Below are positions 15,866 to 25,113 of a stretch of DNA of 64,000 nt, in pieces. A program made the translations under genes and the position numbers. The stretch spans positions 1 to 64,000 of the forward strand of contig JAMDCP010000017.1 of NCBI GenBank assembly GCA_023489335.1. The letters are read 5' to 3'. The notes under the pieces were generated by a model that did no database searches, was not told the DNA's origin, and saw only the letters and a list, made by a program, of their open reading frames with translations. Position 1 is the first letter of the stretch. Each line of letters begins with the position of its first letter. This DNA comes from Deltaproteobacteria bacterium. GTDB lineage: Bacteria; SZUA-79; Acidulodesulfobacterales; Acidulodesulfobacteraceae.

Positions 15866-16954
15866 CTATCTTAAAAGCGTCCTTAAATATAATATAAAAC
15901 CAAAAATAAAAAGGAATAAATCCGCCCCCCAAACGCCTATAACCGGGTTTATTTGATTTCTTAGCGACAGATAAAAACCCGATGTGAATAAAATATAATA
16001 AGACACCACAATTATTATCGTATAAGAAATTGCCAGAAACAGGCTTCTTTTCTCCAGAAGCATCCCGAGGGACATGCCGATAAATACAAACAATATTGCG
16101 GCAAGGGGAATGGCAATCTTTTTGTATAAGTATATGAGATAAATATTCTTGAGCTTGCTATTCTTTTCCGATAAATACCTTCTCGCGAGTTCGGAAAATG
16201 TCATAAAATGAACGGAACCGTTTTTACCCGGAAACGACAGCCCTTTTAATTTTATATTTATCTTATATGTGTTAAAATGCAACATCCAAAAATTTTTAGA
16301 ATTTGGGTTTTGATTTTGAATTATGCCGTTTTTTAAATAAAAATACAGGGTATTTTGTTTTTGATTATAAACGATAGCCCCCTTTTTGGCAATCAGGGTT
16401 TCAGGCGTGTCATGCACCCTGTTTAGTATAAAAATACCCTTTAAGGTCGATTTGTTCGTGTCAACATCCCTGACAAAAATTTTTAATTTTCCGAATTTAT
16501 CCGTAAAAGCATTTTTTTTTAATGCCGAAAGCGCCGCCTTTTTAAATTCTTTTACCGCAAGCACCCTGAAAAAAAAGTTAAATCTCGGAGCCATATAAAA
16601 AGAAAATAAAATTGAAACGGCAAACGGTATCAGGGCAAAGAGAAGGGCCGGCTTCGTCAGTTTAAAAACCGAGACGCCGGAAACCTTTAATGCCATAATT
16701 TCGTTGTCCTGCGTCATTTTCCCGAAAACCGTTAATACCGCAAGCAAAAAAGATACGGGAAGGGTTATTATCATAAAATCCGGTATCGTTAAACTGGCAA
16801 GCTTTAGTACGGCGGTTATGCTGACCCCCTTATTAAGCACCATTTGGGTAAGCAATAAAATCCGATTTATCGTAATGCTAAAGGTAAATATTAAAAGTCC
16901 GAATATAAAAGGGGGGATAAATTGTTTAAATATGTATCTGTCTATTGTTGACAT
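15866..16954 (-). CDS. lptF: LPS export permease LptF
   Basis: 362 residues. Starts 'MSTIDRYIFKQFIPPFIFGLLIFT', the typical LptF opening, with 'ITLPVSFLLAVLTVFGKM' and 'NEIMALKVSGVS' in the coupling region that contacts LptB. A soluble periplasmic domain spans about 125-265, followed by helices near 275-360. First gene of the lptF-lptG pair and divergent from the regulator gene at 17181. Confidence 0.88.
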   Translation of the reverse strand: MSTIDRYIFKQFIPPFIFGLLIFTFSITINRILLLTQMVLNKGVSITAVLKLASLTIPDFMIITLPVSFLLAVLTVFGKMTQDNEIMALKVSGVSVFKLTKPALLFALIPFAVSILFSFYMAPRFNFFFRVLAVKEFKKAALSALKKNAFTDKFGKLKIFVRDVDTNKSTLKGIFILNRVHDTPETLIAKKGAIVYNQKQNTLYFYLKNGIIQNQNPNSKNFWMLHFNTYKINIKLKGLSFPGKNGSVHFMTFSELARRYLSEKNSKLKNIYLIYLYKKIAIPLAAILFVFIGMSLGMLLEKRSLFLAISYTIIIVVSYYILFTSGFYLSLRNQINPVIGVWGADLFLFIFGFILYLRTLLR

Positions 16955-17027
16955 AACTTATTAATAAAAAAAATCCCCCGTTTTTATAAAAAATATTAAA
17001 ATTAATTTATGCTAAAATAATAAATTA

Positions 17028-17056
17028 TTGACTATATTATTTAATAATATTAAAAT
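17028..17056 (+). promoter_or_regulatory. Candidate promoter for the pseudo-receiver gene
   Basis: TTGACT (17028-17033) and TAAAAT (17051-17056) with 17 bases between, about 125 bases before the start at 17181. The region is very AT-rich, so a chance match is possible. The leader contains TTTCCTTAGCCCGCAAAGGAAA (17126-17147), a small hairpin of unknown role. Confidence 0.35.
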
Positions 17057-17180
17057 TAACCTTAAACATTAAAAAATAACAGTTATCAGTATAACAAAAA
17101 CGGCGTATATTTTAAAGCATTAATTTCCTTAGCCCGCAAAGGAAAAATACGGGCGGGATATTAATATACGGGAGGTCATA

Positions 17181-18281
17181 ATGGCATATAATATAATTTT
17201 TATCGATGACAGCGATTCGATGCAAAAGGCTGTTTCAACCATATTTATAAATAACCCCGACTTCAATTTAAATCCGATTAGCGAGCCGAAGTCTTTATTT
17301 AAAATAGCCGGAGATTTTCATCCGGATATTATCATATTAAGTTATAATTCGGTCAATACCGAAGTCAAGGGAAATGTTTCCGAAATTAAAAATAACGCCG
17401 ACCTCTCCCAGATTCCCCTTGTTCTTTTAGTTCCTTCCGATTTGTCGGATAATGAAAGGGAGCTTCTTATCCAGGAGGGGGTAAACGGATTTATATACAG
17501 GCCGTTTGAAAAAGAGGTTTTTCTTTCAAAAATAAAAAGAATATTGGGCATTATAGACATCTCCGAAAAAACGGAGGAAAAAATATACGATATTTCATCA
17601 TTCGAAACTAAAGAAACGGCCCAAAAAGCGCCGGCAACTCCGGCTCCGACCCCGGCTCAGGAGGCATCGACTCCGGTGGTTTCCATACCTGTAACGCCCG
17701 CCGATGACTATACGGCCGAAAAAGCAGACGAAAACGATTCGGGAGGCGGATATTTCAACAATGTGGTCAACATCGACTCCGCAGAATTAAGCCAGGCTTT
17801 TGAAAATCTTTTTAAAGACGATGCCATATTTGAAGAATTTCAGAAACTTAATAAAAAGGATGAAGGGGAGACCGCCGGTAAAATGTTCGAGGAAAGCCCT
17901 GTAGCCGAAGAACCTGCTTTGCCTGCCGAAGGCAAGGTATTAGGAGAGCCGGAAAACCTTAATAAAACGGAGGCGGAGCCTGAACCGGAATTGAATCAGG
18001 AATTGAATGAAGATATTAAAGATGTTATAAATCTTATAAATTTGGAAGAAAATATTATAACTGAAAATAAAATTACAACCGAAGGGGGGTTAAAATTGGA
18101 AATTTTAGACGAGCAGAGCCTGTTAAAATTGGACGCATTATTAAAAAATTCGATACAAAAAACACTGGAAGAAATTAAGCCTCAAGTAATTGAAAATATA
18201 AAGAACATGTTACCCGAAATTATCGAAAGGCTTGCTAAAGAAGAAATAGAAAAAATCAAGCAGGCGGTGGCAAACAATTAA
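17181..18281 (+). CDS. Degenerate receiver-domain protein with PopZ-like C-terminal helices
   Basis: 366 residues. Residues 1-125 fold like a response-regulator receiver: the acidic pair D9-D10 is present ('FIDDSDSM'), but the phospho-acceptor position reads 'PDIIILSYN', Ser54 for Asp, and the invariant Lys is Arg107 ('YRPFEKE'). Phosphorylation is therefore unlikely. A long acidic, Pro- and Ala-rich linker (about 140-300) follows. The last 50 residues ('LLKNSIQKTLEEI', 'MLPEIIERLAKEEIEKI') resemble the C-terminal oligomerising helices of PopZ/DUF2497. GGGAGG precedes the ATG, and nadC follows 24 bases later. I infer a scaffold or polarity protein. Confidence 0.7.
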   Translation: MAYNIIFIDDSDSMQKAVSTIFINNPDFNLNPISEPKSLFKIAGDFHPDIIILSYNSVNTEVKGNVSEIKNNADLSQIPLVLLVPSDLSDNERELLIQEGVNGFIYRPFEKEVFLSKIKRILGIIDISEKTEEKIYDISSFETKETAQKAPATPAPTPAQEASTPVVSIPVTPADDYTAEKADENDSGGGYFNNVVNIDSAELSQAFENLFKDDAIFEEFQKLNKKDEGETAGKMFEESPVAEEPALPAEGKVLGEPENLNKTEAEPEPELNQELNEDIKDVINLINLEENIITENKITTEGGLKLEILDEQSLLKLDALLKNSIQKTLEEIKPQVIENIKNMLPEIIERLAKEEIEKIKQAVANN

Positions 18282-18305
18282 GAGAAGTAACATATAAGCA
18301 AAAAT

Positions 18306-19157
18306 ATGCATTTATTCGAATCTCAAGTAAAACCTCTCATATATAACGCTTTAAGCGAAGATATAAAGGGCGGGGATATTACGACCGATGCCGTTACCCT
18401 CAAAAACGATCCAGAAATCCTGTGCGATGTTACCGCAAAAGAAAATGGGGTTGTTTGCGGCCTGCAAATATTTTCGATGGTTTTTGATATAGTCTCTAAA
18501 AATAATTATGAAATAAATTTTTTGGTCCAGGAGGGCGAGCCTGTTTTAAAATCCCAGAAGGTAATACTTCTCAAAGCAAAGGCAAGCGTCATACTTTATG
18601 CAGAAAGGACGGCTCTCAATTTTATTCAGCATCTGTCCGGAATCGCAACAATCGCAAATTTAGCCCGGAAAGAGCTCGAAGGGCTTAAAACGAAAGTGTT
18701 GGACACAAGAAAAACAATCCCCGGATTAAGGCTGTTGCAAAAATATGCCGTTAAGATAGGGGGGGCTGAAAATCACAGGTTCGACCTGTCATCCGGGATA
18801 TTAATAAAGGACAATCATATTAAATTAGCCGGCGGCGTAAAAAATGCTTTAAAGATGGTAAGAGATTACTATTCGGGATTTAATTTTAAAATAGAAGTGG
18901 AGGCATCCACTTTAGACGAAGTAAAAGAATGCCTCGAAGGCGGGGCCGATATAATTATGCTTGACAATATGGATGTCCCTGCTATGAAAAACGCCGTTGA
19001 ACTTATAAACGGCAAGTCCTTAACGGAAGCTTCGGGCAATATAACAATAAACAAATTAAGAAAAATAGCGCAAGATTCAGGGGTAGATTATATCTCTATG
19101 GGTTCGCTGACCAATTCTATAACGCCTGCCGATTTCTCCTTGAATTTTATTATTTAG
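18306..19157 (+). CDS. nadC: Quinolinate phosphoribosyltransferase
   Basis: 283 residues. Makes nicotinate mononucleotide from quinolinate and PRPP in de novo NAD synthesis. Hallmarks: 'EDIKGGDITTDAV', 'ERTALNFIQHLSGIAT', 'LDTRKTIPGLR' and 'KYAVKIGGAENHRFDLS' with the Arg/His/Lys substrate site, 'IKDNHIKLAGG', and the barrel end 'GADIIMLDNM'. Normal family length. No nadA or nadB in the window. Confidence 0.95.
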   Translation: MHLFESQVKPLIYNALSEDIKGGDITTDAVTLKNDPEILCDVTAKENGVVCGLQIFSMVFDIVSKNNYEINFLVQEGEPVLKSQKVILLKAKASVILYAERTALNFIQHLSGIATIANLARKELEGLKTKVLDTRKTIPGLRLLQKYAVKIGGAENHRFDLSSGILIKDNHIKLAGGVKNALKMVRDYYSGFNFKIEVEASTLDEVKECLEGGADIIMLDNMDVPAMKNAVELINGKSLTEASGNITINKLRKIAQDSGVDYISMGSLTNSITPADFSLNFII

Positions 19158-19222
19158 TTAAATTTTAAATTAAAATAGTGTAAAATATAACCTATGGGTT
19201 ACGGTTATAACGGTTAGTTGCG

Positions 19223-19340
19223 TTTTTTAATTCCCCTTTTTTAAAAGGGGTGATATATTCACCTATACGATTGTCAAGGCATGCCCTTGATGCAGGTGAA
19301 TATGCCGCTTTAGCGGACTGACGGGGTATTTATAAATAAT
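19223..19340 (-). repeat. Nested palindromic element, inverted copy with extra inner hairpin
   Basis: Read on the minus strand it matches the elements at 29263, 56083 and 60542: TTATAAATACCCCGTCAGTC opens it, a hairpin GTCCGC-TAAA-GCGG follows, and CACCCCTTTTAAAAAAGGGG closes it. The inner stem is interrupted by about 48 bases that form their own imperfect palindrome (ATATTCACCT ... AGGTGAATAT with CAAGGGCATGCCTTG inside). Lies between nadC and birA; may act as a terminator for nadC. Confidence 0.7.
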
Positions 19341-19371
19341 TTTCTAAAGGTTTTAAGGAGTTATAAAAAAA

Positions 19372-20199
19372 ATGGATGAAATTGGTTTAAAAGATGTGAA
19401 CTATATCGACATTTTTGAAATTAAAAAAAATCTGAAGGGCGCTTTTGTCGGCAAAAACATATATTATGAAGAAAAAGTCGATTCTACAAACACGCTGGCA
19501 AGAGAACTCTCGCTCAAAGGGGTAAAGAACGGCAGCGTCGTAATATCGGATTATCAAGAAAGGGGAAGGGGAAGAAACGGAAAAATTTGGACATCTCCCT
19601 GCGGATGCAATATATATATGTCTATAATATTAAAACCTAAATTTAGTCCCGAAGTTGCCCAAGGAATGACTATTTTGGCAGCCGTTTCGGTTGCGGACGC
19701 AATCGCGGAGGTTGCCTCTTTAAAACCCCAAATTAAATGGCCGAACGACATCCTTATAGACTCAAAAAAGGTTTCCGGAATATTAACCGAGATGAGCACG
19801 CAAAATATGATAATAGAGCATATTATAGTCGGCATCGGAATAAATGTGAACGCCGAAGAAAAAGATATGGAAGACGGCATAAAAAATATTGCCACATCCC
19901 TTTTAATAGAATCAAAAAAAACAAACGAATTTGCAGGCCCTCTAAATAGAAACAAACTTATTACTTCTATCCTTAATAAATTCGATAAATATTATGAAAT
20001 GTTTTTATCCACAGGTTTGTCGTCCGTTCTTCAATATTACCAAAAATACTTTAGCATGATAGGCAAGGAAATCGAGATAAATATTAGGGACAAGAGGGTT
20101 AAAGGCCAGGTTGTCGGAATAGATTCAAAAGGCGCTCTTCTTTTAAAGACGGGTGAAAATGAACTCGAGAAGGTTGTTTCTGGCGAAATATACTTTTAA
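19372..20199 (+). CDS. birA: Biotin-protein ligase, catalytic type
   Basis: 275 residues. Attaches biotin to acetyl-CoA carboxylase carrier protein. Catalytic core: 'VDSTNTLAREL', biotinyl-AMP loop 'ERGRGRNGKIW', 'IKWPNDILI', 'KVSGILTEM' and 'IIVGIGINVN'. The C-terminal SH3-like part ends 'LLLKTGENELEKVVSGEI'. There is no N-terminal winged helix, so it lacks the DNA-binding repressor half of E. coli BirA. AAGGAG precedes the ATG. Eleven bases before coaX, so probably co-transcribed. Confidence 0.92.
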   Translation: MDEIGLKDVNYIDIFEIKKNLKGAFVGKNIYYEEKVDSTNTLARELSLKGVKNGSVVISDYQERGRGRNGKIWTSPCGCNIYMSIILKPKFSPEVAQGMTILAAVSVADAIAEVASLKPQIKWPNDILIDSKKVSGILTEMSTQNMIIEHIIVGIGINVNAEEKDMEDGIKNIATSLLIESKKTNEFAGPLNRNKLITSILNKFDKYYEMFLSTGLSSVLQYYQKYFSMIGKEIEINIRDKRVKGQVVGIDSKGALLLKTGENELEKVVSGEIYF

Positions 20200-20210
20200 G
20201 CTATCTTTCT

Positions 20211-20990
20211 ATGCTATTAGCATGCGACATCGGTAATTCATCTTCCGTTTTTGGAATATTCGATACGGAAGGCAATATAGTTAAAACATTCAGGGTGAAT
20301 ACATCCGAAATGTCCTCCGTGAAAGATTTAAATCAAAATTTTTCTAAAAATTTTGATTTAAAATGCGTGGAAGGGGTTTCTATCTCCTCCGTTGTTCCGA
20401 GCGTGGACAATGTCTATAAAGATTTTTTCAAAAAATTTAATATCGACCCTTTATTTATTTCATCAAAAATAAAATTAAATATCCGCATTTGCGCAGAAAA
20501 CCCTGAACAATTAGGTTCCGACAGGATTGCCAACATAAGTTATGCCCATTTTGTAAGCCAAAAATTCCAAATCGTCGTAGATTCAGGAACTGCCTTAACT
20601 ATCGATGCGGTAAATGAAAACGGGGATTTTTTGGGCGGAATTATTTTTCCGGGGTTATCTTCGCTTGCCGCCTGCCTCCCTCTATCAACCGAAAAACTTC
20701 CTCTTATAAATATTACAGAAAATATAGGAAAGCCGCAAAGGCTGCTCGGGACAAACACCGAAATGTCTATAATGTCCGGGGTGTATTACGGAACCCTATT
20801 CTTAATTAAGGGATTTATCGAAAATATTTGTGGTTATTATAACGCAGGTATTAATAACTTAAATGTTATTTTCACAGGAGGACAGTCCTGCCTGTTTTTT
20901 GAAAACATTAATATAAAAGGTAAAAAAATCTTAGATGAATTTTTCACGCTCAAAGGCATTAAATATTTATATGATTTGAATGTGAATTAA
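20211..20990 (+). CDS. coaX: Type III pantothenate kinase
   Basis: 259 residues. First step of coenzyme A synthesis. 'LLACDIGNSSSVFGIFD' is the phosphate loop of the ASKHA fold. 'PEQLGSDRIANISYAH' contains the catalytic Asp and pantothenate site, 'VVDSGTALTIDAV' is the second phosphate motif, and 'GGIIFPGL' is also diagnostic. Follows birA as in many bacteria. Convergent with ahcY with eight bases between stops. Confidence 0.93.
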   Translation: MLLACDIGNSSSVFGIFDTEGNIVKTFRVNTSEMSSVKDLNQNFSKNFDLKCVEGVSISSVVPSVDNVYKDFFKKFNIDPLFISSKIKLNIRICAENPEQLGSDRIANISYAHFVSQKFQIVVDSGTALTIDAVNENGDFLGGIIFPGLSSLAACLPLSTEKLPLINITENIGKPQRLLGTNTEMSIMSGVYYGTLFLIKGFIENICGYYNAGINNLNVIFTGGQSCLFFENINIKGKKILDEFFTLKGIKYLYDLNVN

Positions 20991-20998
20991 TGAGGTCT

Positions 20999-22249
20999 TT
21001 ATGTCCCTTCCTGCCATGACTTCAAGTAATTAATCTGTTCATCCGTAAGCGTGTCTATCTCGATGCCCATCGATTTTAATTTTAAGGACGCGATCCTTTC
21101 ATCTATTTCCTTGGGAACATTATAAACTCTCGGGGACATATTTTTTCCCAAAACGGCAAACTCTGCCGAAAGGGCCTGAACGGAGAAACTCATATCCATA
21201 ACGCTTGCCGGATGCCCGTGAGCGCTTGCAAGATTGATAAGCCTGCCTTCGGCCAATAAATATATTCTTTTGCCGTCTTGAAGCCTGTATTCCTCGACAA
21301 AATCCTTTACCTTTTTTACCGACTTTGCCATTTTTTTAAGTTTATTTATATTGATTTCGACATCAAAATGGCCGGAATTTGACACGATAGCGCCATCCTT
21401 CATATTTTCAAAGTGTTCGGTATTTATAACATTTATATCGCCCGTGACGGTGCAAAAAATATCCCCAATCCTGGCGGCATCCGTTCCCTTCATTACCCTG
21501 AACCCGTCCATTACGGCTTCTAAAGCCTTAACGGGGTCAACCTCCGTAACAATAACATTGGAGCCGATACCTTTTGCCCTTAATGCAAGCCCTTTTCCGC
21601 ACCAGCCGTAACCCATTACTACAAAGTTCCTGCCCGCAAGCAGCATATCCGTTGCCCTGATAATGCCGTCTATAGTTGACTGGCCTGTTCCGTATCTATT
21701 GTCGAAAAGATGTTTGGCATCGGCATCGTTTACCGCTATAACGGGTATTTTAAGTTCCCCCGCGGCTTCCATAGAGCGAAGCCTTATCACGCCGGTGGTC
21801 GTTTCTTCCATCGAGGCTTTTATATTTTTAATTAATTTTTTATACTTTTTATGTATAACGGATATAAGGTCTGCTCCATCATCGAGGGTAACATTCGGTT
21901 TGGCGGCTAAAACACTGTCTATATGTTCATAATAAGTTTTTGAGTCTTCTCCTTTAATGGCATACACATCTATGCCGAAGTCTTTAACTAACGAGGCTGC
22001 AACATCATCCTGGGTCGAAAGGGGGTTGGAAGCGCATAAATAAACATCGGCGCCGCCGTTCTTTAATGTTCTGGCGAGATTAGCCGTTTCTGCCGTAACA
22101 TGAAGGCATAGCCCCATATTCAAACCCTTAAACGGCTTTTTTTCGGCAAACTGTTCTTTTATCAGCGACAAAACCGGCATATCCTGCTCTGCCCATAAAA
22201 TTCTCTCTTTACCCTGTTTTGCAAGCTTAATATCCTTTATATCCGCCAT
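20999..22249 (-). CDS. ahcY: Adenosylhomocysteinase
   Basis: 416 residues from ATG 22249, which has GGGGGT seven bases upstream (an ATG at 22267 is less likely). Splits S-adenosylhomocysteine into adenosine and homocysteine. '[15 protein letters not shown]', '[12 protein letters not shown]', 'DDGADLI', '[10 protein letters not shown]', the Rossmann '[10 protein letters not shown]' and 'NSGHFDVEI' are family marks. Shorter than eukaryotic forms, as is common in bacteria. Follows metK by 32 bases, together giving two steps of the activated methyl cycle. Confidence 0.95.
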   Translation of the reverse strand: MADIKDIKLAKQGKERILWAEQDMPVLSLIKEQFAEKKPFKGLNMGLCLHVTAETANLARTLKNGGADVYLCASNPLSTQDDVAASLVKDFGIDVYAIKGEDSKTYYEHIDSVLAAKPNVTLDDGADLISVIHKKYKKLIKNIKASMEETTTGVIRLRSMEAAGELKIPVIAVNDADAKHLFDNRYGTGQSTIDGIIRATDMLLAGRNFVVMGYGWCGKGLALRAKGIGSNVIVTEVDPVKALEAVMDGFRVMKGTDAARIGDIFCTVTGDINVINTEHFENMKDGAIVSNSGHFDVEININKLKKMAKSVKKVKDFVEEYRLQDGKRIYLLAEGRLINLASAHGHPASVMDMSFSVQALSAEFAVLGKNMSPRVYNVPKEIDERIASLKLKSMGIEIDTLTDEQINYLKSWQEGT

Positions 22250-22281
22250 TATACCCCCGCATATCAATATAGTTAAAATAA

Positions 22282-23475
22282 TTAAACAAACGATTTAGTC
22301 TTGCTTAAATTAAGAGCCGTTTCCTTAAGTTCGTGAATTTTAACAAGTTTTTCCCATGTAAAATCATCGTCGGGTCTGCCAAAATGACCATAGTTAGAGG
22401 TTTTAGCGAAAATAGGCCTTAAAAGGTTAAGCGTTTTTACCAAATTATAGGGTCTTAAGTCAAACACATTACATACGGCATTCGAGATAATTTCATCGCT
22501 GTATATCCCCGTGCCGAAAGTATTTGCCATAATCGAAATAGGTTCGGCTACGCCTATCGCATAGGCAACCTGAACCTCGCACTTTTCGGCGAGTCCGCTT
22601 GCGACGACATTTTTGGCGATAAACCTTGCCATGTACGACCCGCTTCTATCAACCTTGGATGGGTCTTTTCCCGAAAAAGCCCCGCCGCCGTGCCTTCCCA
22701 TTCCACCGTAAGTATCGACTATGATTTTTCTTCCCGTAAGTCCCGTATCGCCGTGCGGACCGCCGATAACAAAACGGCCCGTAGGGTTTATAAAAAATTT
22801 TGTATTATTATCCAGAAGCTCGGCCGGCAGCGCTTTTTTAATTACCTCTTCGATAACGGCATCCTTAAGCATTTCCTGTGAAACCGACTCGGCGTGCTGG
22901 GTCGAAAGAACAATGGAGGTAATTTTAGAAACTTCGTTATTTTCGTATTTAACGGACACCTGGGTCTTTCCGTCTGGTCTTATAAAATCTAAAACTTTGC
23001 TTTTTCTGACATCGGCAAGCCTTTTAGAAAGTTTATGCGCATAATAAATCGGGGCGGGCATAAAATCCGGGGTTTCCGATGTAGCATAACCAAACATAAG
23101 CCCCTGATCTCCTGCCCCCTGTTCCTCTTCCCTGTCTCTTTCCACACCCATTTTTATATCGGAAGATTGTTTGCCTACGGTCGTAATTATCCCGCAGCTT
23201 TTATAATCAAAGCCCATGGAAGAATCATCATATCCTATTTCTTTTATTACGCTTCTGATTAAATCTTGATAGTTTACTACGCCGTTTGAAGTAACCTCGC
23301 CCGCTATTATGACAAGTCCTGTCGTAACCATTGTTTCTAACGCAACTTTTGAACACTTATCCTGTGTTATAAACGCATCGAGTATCGAATCCGATATTTT
23401 ATCGCAAATTTTATCCGGATGGCCTTCGGTCACGGATTCGGATGTAAAAATAAAACTTCCATTTTTAAAATTCAT
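22282..23475 (-). CDS. metK: S-adenosylmethionine synthetase
   Basis: 397 residues from ATG 23475, set seven bases behind AAAGGTG; an upstream GTG (23484) overlaps that site. '[19 protein letters not shown]', '[12 protein letters not shown]', '[14 protein letters not shown]' and '[16 protein letters not shown]' are the ATP, methionine and K+/Mg2+ sites. Makes AdoMet; ahcY follows to recycle the product. I find no SAM riboswitch in the 120 bases upstream. Confidence 0.96.
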   Translation of the reverse strand: MNFKNGSFIFTSESVTEGHPDKICDKISDSILDAFITQDKCSKVALETMVTTGLVIIAGEVTSNGVVNYQDLIRSVIKEIGYDDSSMGFDYKSCGIITTVGKQSSDIKMGVERDREEEQGAGDQGLMFGYATSETPDFMPAPIYYAHKLSKRLADVRKSKVLDFIRPDGKTQVSVKYENNEVSKITSIVLSTQHAESVSQEMLKDAVIEEVIKKALPAELLDNNTKFFINPTGRFVIGGPHGDTGLTGRKIIVDTYGGMGRHGGGAFSGKDPSKVDRSGSYMARFIAKNVVASGLAEKCEVQVAYAIGVAEPISIMANTFGTGIYSDEIISNAVCNVFDLRPYNLVKTLNLLRPIFAKTSNYGHFGRPDDDFTWEKLVKIHELKETALNLSKTKSFV

Positions 23476-23595
23476 TTCACTCACCTTTCTTTAAAAATTA
23501 AAAATCTCTTTAAAAAACATTTTTTAACTTTTTTTTAAAAAAGATACGATTATAATATAATAACTGAAGGAATGTGTCAATTTAAAAGTTTGCCT

Positions 23596-24534
23596 TTATT
23601 TATTAACATCCCTGTGGTAGTAAGATATGCCGTATTCGTCGTTTATGCTGCCCAGCTTGTTTTTAAGTTCCTCGGCAATAAAAACAGACCTGTGAACCCC
23701 GCCGGTGCAGCCTATCCCGACCGTGAAGTAAGATTTGCTTTCTTTCCTGTAGAGAGGAAGGCTGAATTTTAAAAAACTTGCTATATGTTCTATAAAATTA
23801 TTCGACTCATTAAAGGACAGCATGTATTCCCTAACTTCCCTGTTAAAACCTGTAAGTCCTTTTAACAGCGGAACAAAAAATGGGTTTGGAAGAAATCTTG
23901 CATCAAAAATTGTATCCGCTTCCAGCGGCAAGCCGTATTTAAAGCCAAAAGACAGTATTTTTACCGAAAATGCCGGATTATATATTATGTCCCCTATATG
24001 GGGCAATAAAATGCCCTCTAATTCGTGAATATTGACATCGGTGGTATCCAAAACCACATCGGCGTGGAGTTTAATATTCTTAAGAAGCTGCCTTTCTTCC
24101 CTGACCGCAATATTAATATCGTCCCCGGACAGCGGATGCTTTCTCCTTGTTTCGGAATATCTTTTTATGACGGCTTCGTCTCTTGCTTCAAGAAATATGT
24201 ATTTAAAAAACGAGGATTGCAGCCTTAAAAATTTAACATAATCTTCGAATGAGCTTCGCTGATTTTCAATATCGTTTAAAAAACTCTTTTCCCTTATATC
24301 GACGATAAAGAGTATATTTTTTAATTTTGCCGATAATCCTAATTCAAAAAATTTTGGAAGCAGCATCATCGGCATATTATCAACGCAAAAAAAGCCTTTA
24401 TCCTCAAGTATTTTTAATGCGGATGATTTTCCCGAACCAGAAATTCCGCTGATTAAAATAATATTCGGCTTTAGCGCTCCTTCGTCCGCTATACTGAACA
24501 GGCTGCTTTGCAACCCTCTTTCATTTTCTTCCAT
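23596..24534 (-). CDS. rapZ: RapZ-type RNase adapter / nucleotide-binding protein
   Basis: 312 residues. The Walker A 'GISGSGKSSAL' near residue 30, then 'GFFCVDNMP', 'FLEARDEAVIKRYSETRRKHPL', and the C-terminal domain with 'FGFKYGLPLEADTIFDARFLPNPF', 'IGCTGGVHRSV' (each quoted in part) define RapZ/YvcJ. In enterobacteria RapZ directs RNase E to GlmZ and tunes amino-sugar supply. Its location at the end of the rpoN-hpf block is conserved. The usual ptsN gene between hpf and rapZ is missing here. Confidence 0.92.
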   Translation of the reverse strand: MEENERGLQSSLFSIADEGALKPNIILISGISGSGKSSALKILEDKGFFCVDNMPMMLLPKFFELGLSAKLKNILFIVDIREKSFLNDIENQRSSFEDYVKFLRLQSSFFKYIFLEARDEAVIKRYSETRRKHPLSGDDINIAVREERQLLKNIKLHADVVLDTTDVNIHELEGILLPHIGDIIYNPAFSVKILSFGFKYGLPLEADTIFDARFLPNPFFVPLLKGLTGFNREVREYMLSFNESNNFIEHIASFLKFSLPLYRKESKSYFTVGIGCTGGVHRSVFIAEELKNKLGSINDEYGISYYHRDVNK

Positions 24535-24557
24535 ATATTAAATCCATTAAATCCATA

Positions 24558-25082
24558 TTATAAATCCGGCGCTATCAGGGAAAAACTTCCGTCTTCGCCT
24601 TTAAAAATAAAAGATATTTTTGAAGACGCTTTATCTTTAAAAATTATAAAATCTTCGTCTCTGTTTCTAAGTTTTTGCACCGCTTCTTCGATGCCAAGGG
24701 GATGTTTTTCATAATCCTGCCTTATTTCTATATTTGGAATATTTTCCTCCTCCCCGGCTGAGGCAAGAGCCTTATCTTCGTACTCTTTTCTTCTGTTTTT
24801 TTCTTTGTGTTTTTTAATCTGGGCTTCAACCTTTTCCATCAGCAAATCGATGGCGCTGTATATATCCGATGATTTTTCTTCGGCATTAATAGTCAGATTC
24901 TTCGCAGTTAATTTAATCTGCGCGATACCCGACTCCTTATGTTCGACGCGTTCCATGCTAAGGGTTATATGCGCCTCCATGATATTATTCAAATACTTTT
25001 CCAGTTTTAAGACCTTTGACTCTGCATACTGCCTTATGGCATCGCTCGAACCGATATGCTTAAATGTAACCGCTATGTTCAT
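24558..25082 (-). CDS. hpf: Ribosome hibernation promoting factor, long form
   Basis: 174 residues from ATG 25082, spaced correctly from AAGGAG; an ATG at 25091 abuts that site. Residues 1-100 are the HPF/RaiA fold ('MNIAVTFKHIGSSDAIRQYAESK', quoted in part; 'KLTAKNLTINAEEKSSDIYSAID'). A linker leads to the C-terminal dimerisation domain 'EEAVQKLRNRDEDFIIFKDK...ISFIFKGEDGSFSLI'. The long form pairs 70S ribosomes into inactive 100S dimers. Sits between rpoN and rapZ. Confidence 0.92.
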   Translation of the reverse strand: MNIAVTFKHIGSSDAIRQYAESKVLKLEKYLNNIMEAHITLSMERVEHKESGIAQIKLTAKNLTINAEEKSSDIYSAIDLLMEKVEAQIKKHKEKNRRKEYEDKALASAGEEENIPNIEIRQDYEKHPLGIEEAVQKLRNRDEDFIIFKDKASSKISFIFKGEDGSFSLIAPDL

Positions 25083-25113
25083 TTGCGTCATCTCCTTGAT
25101 TAATTTATTATAT

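Noticed and set aside
23485-23595. Possible SAM or SAH riboswitch before metK and ahcY
   Set aside because: The metK leader is short and AT-rich with no multi-stem junction or conserved riboswitch core that I can see, and ahcY follows metK by only 32 bases.
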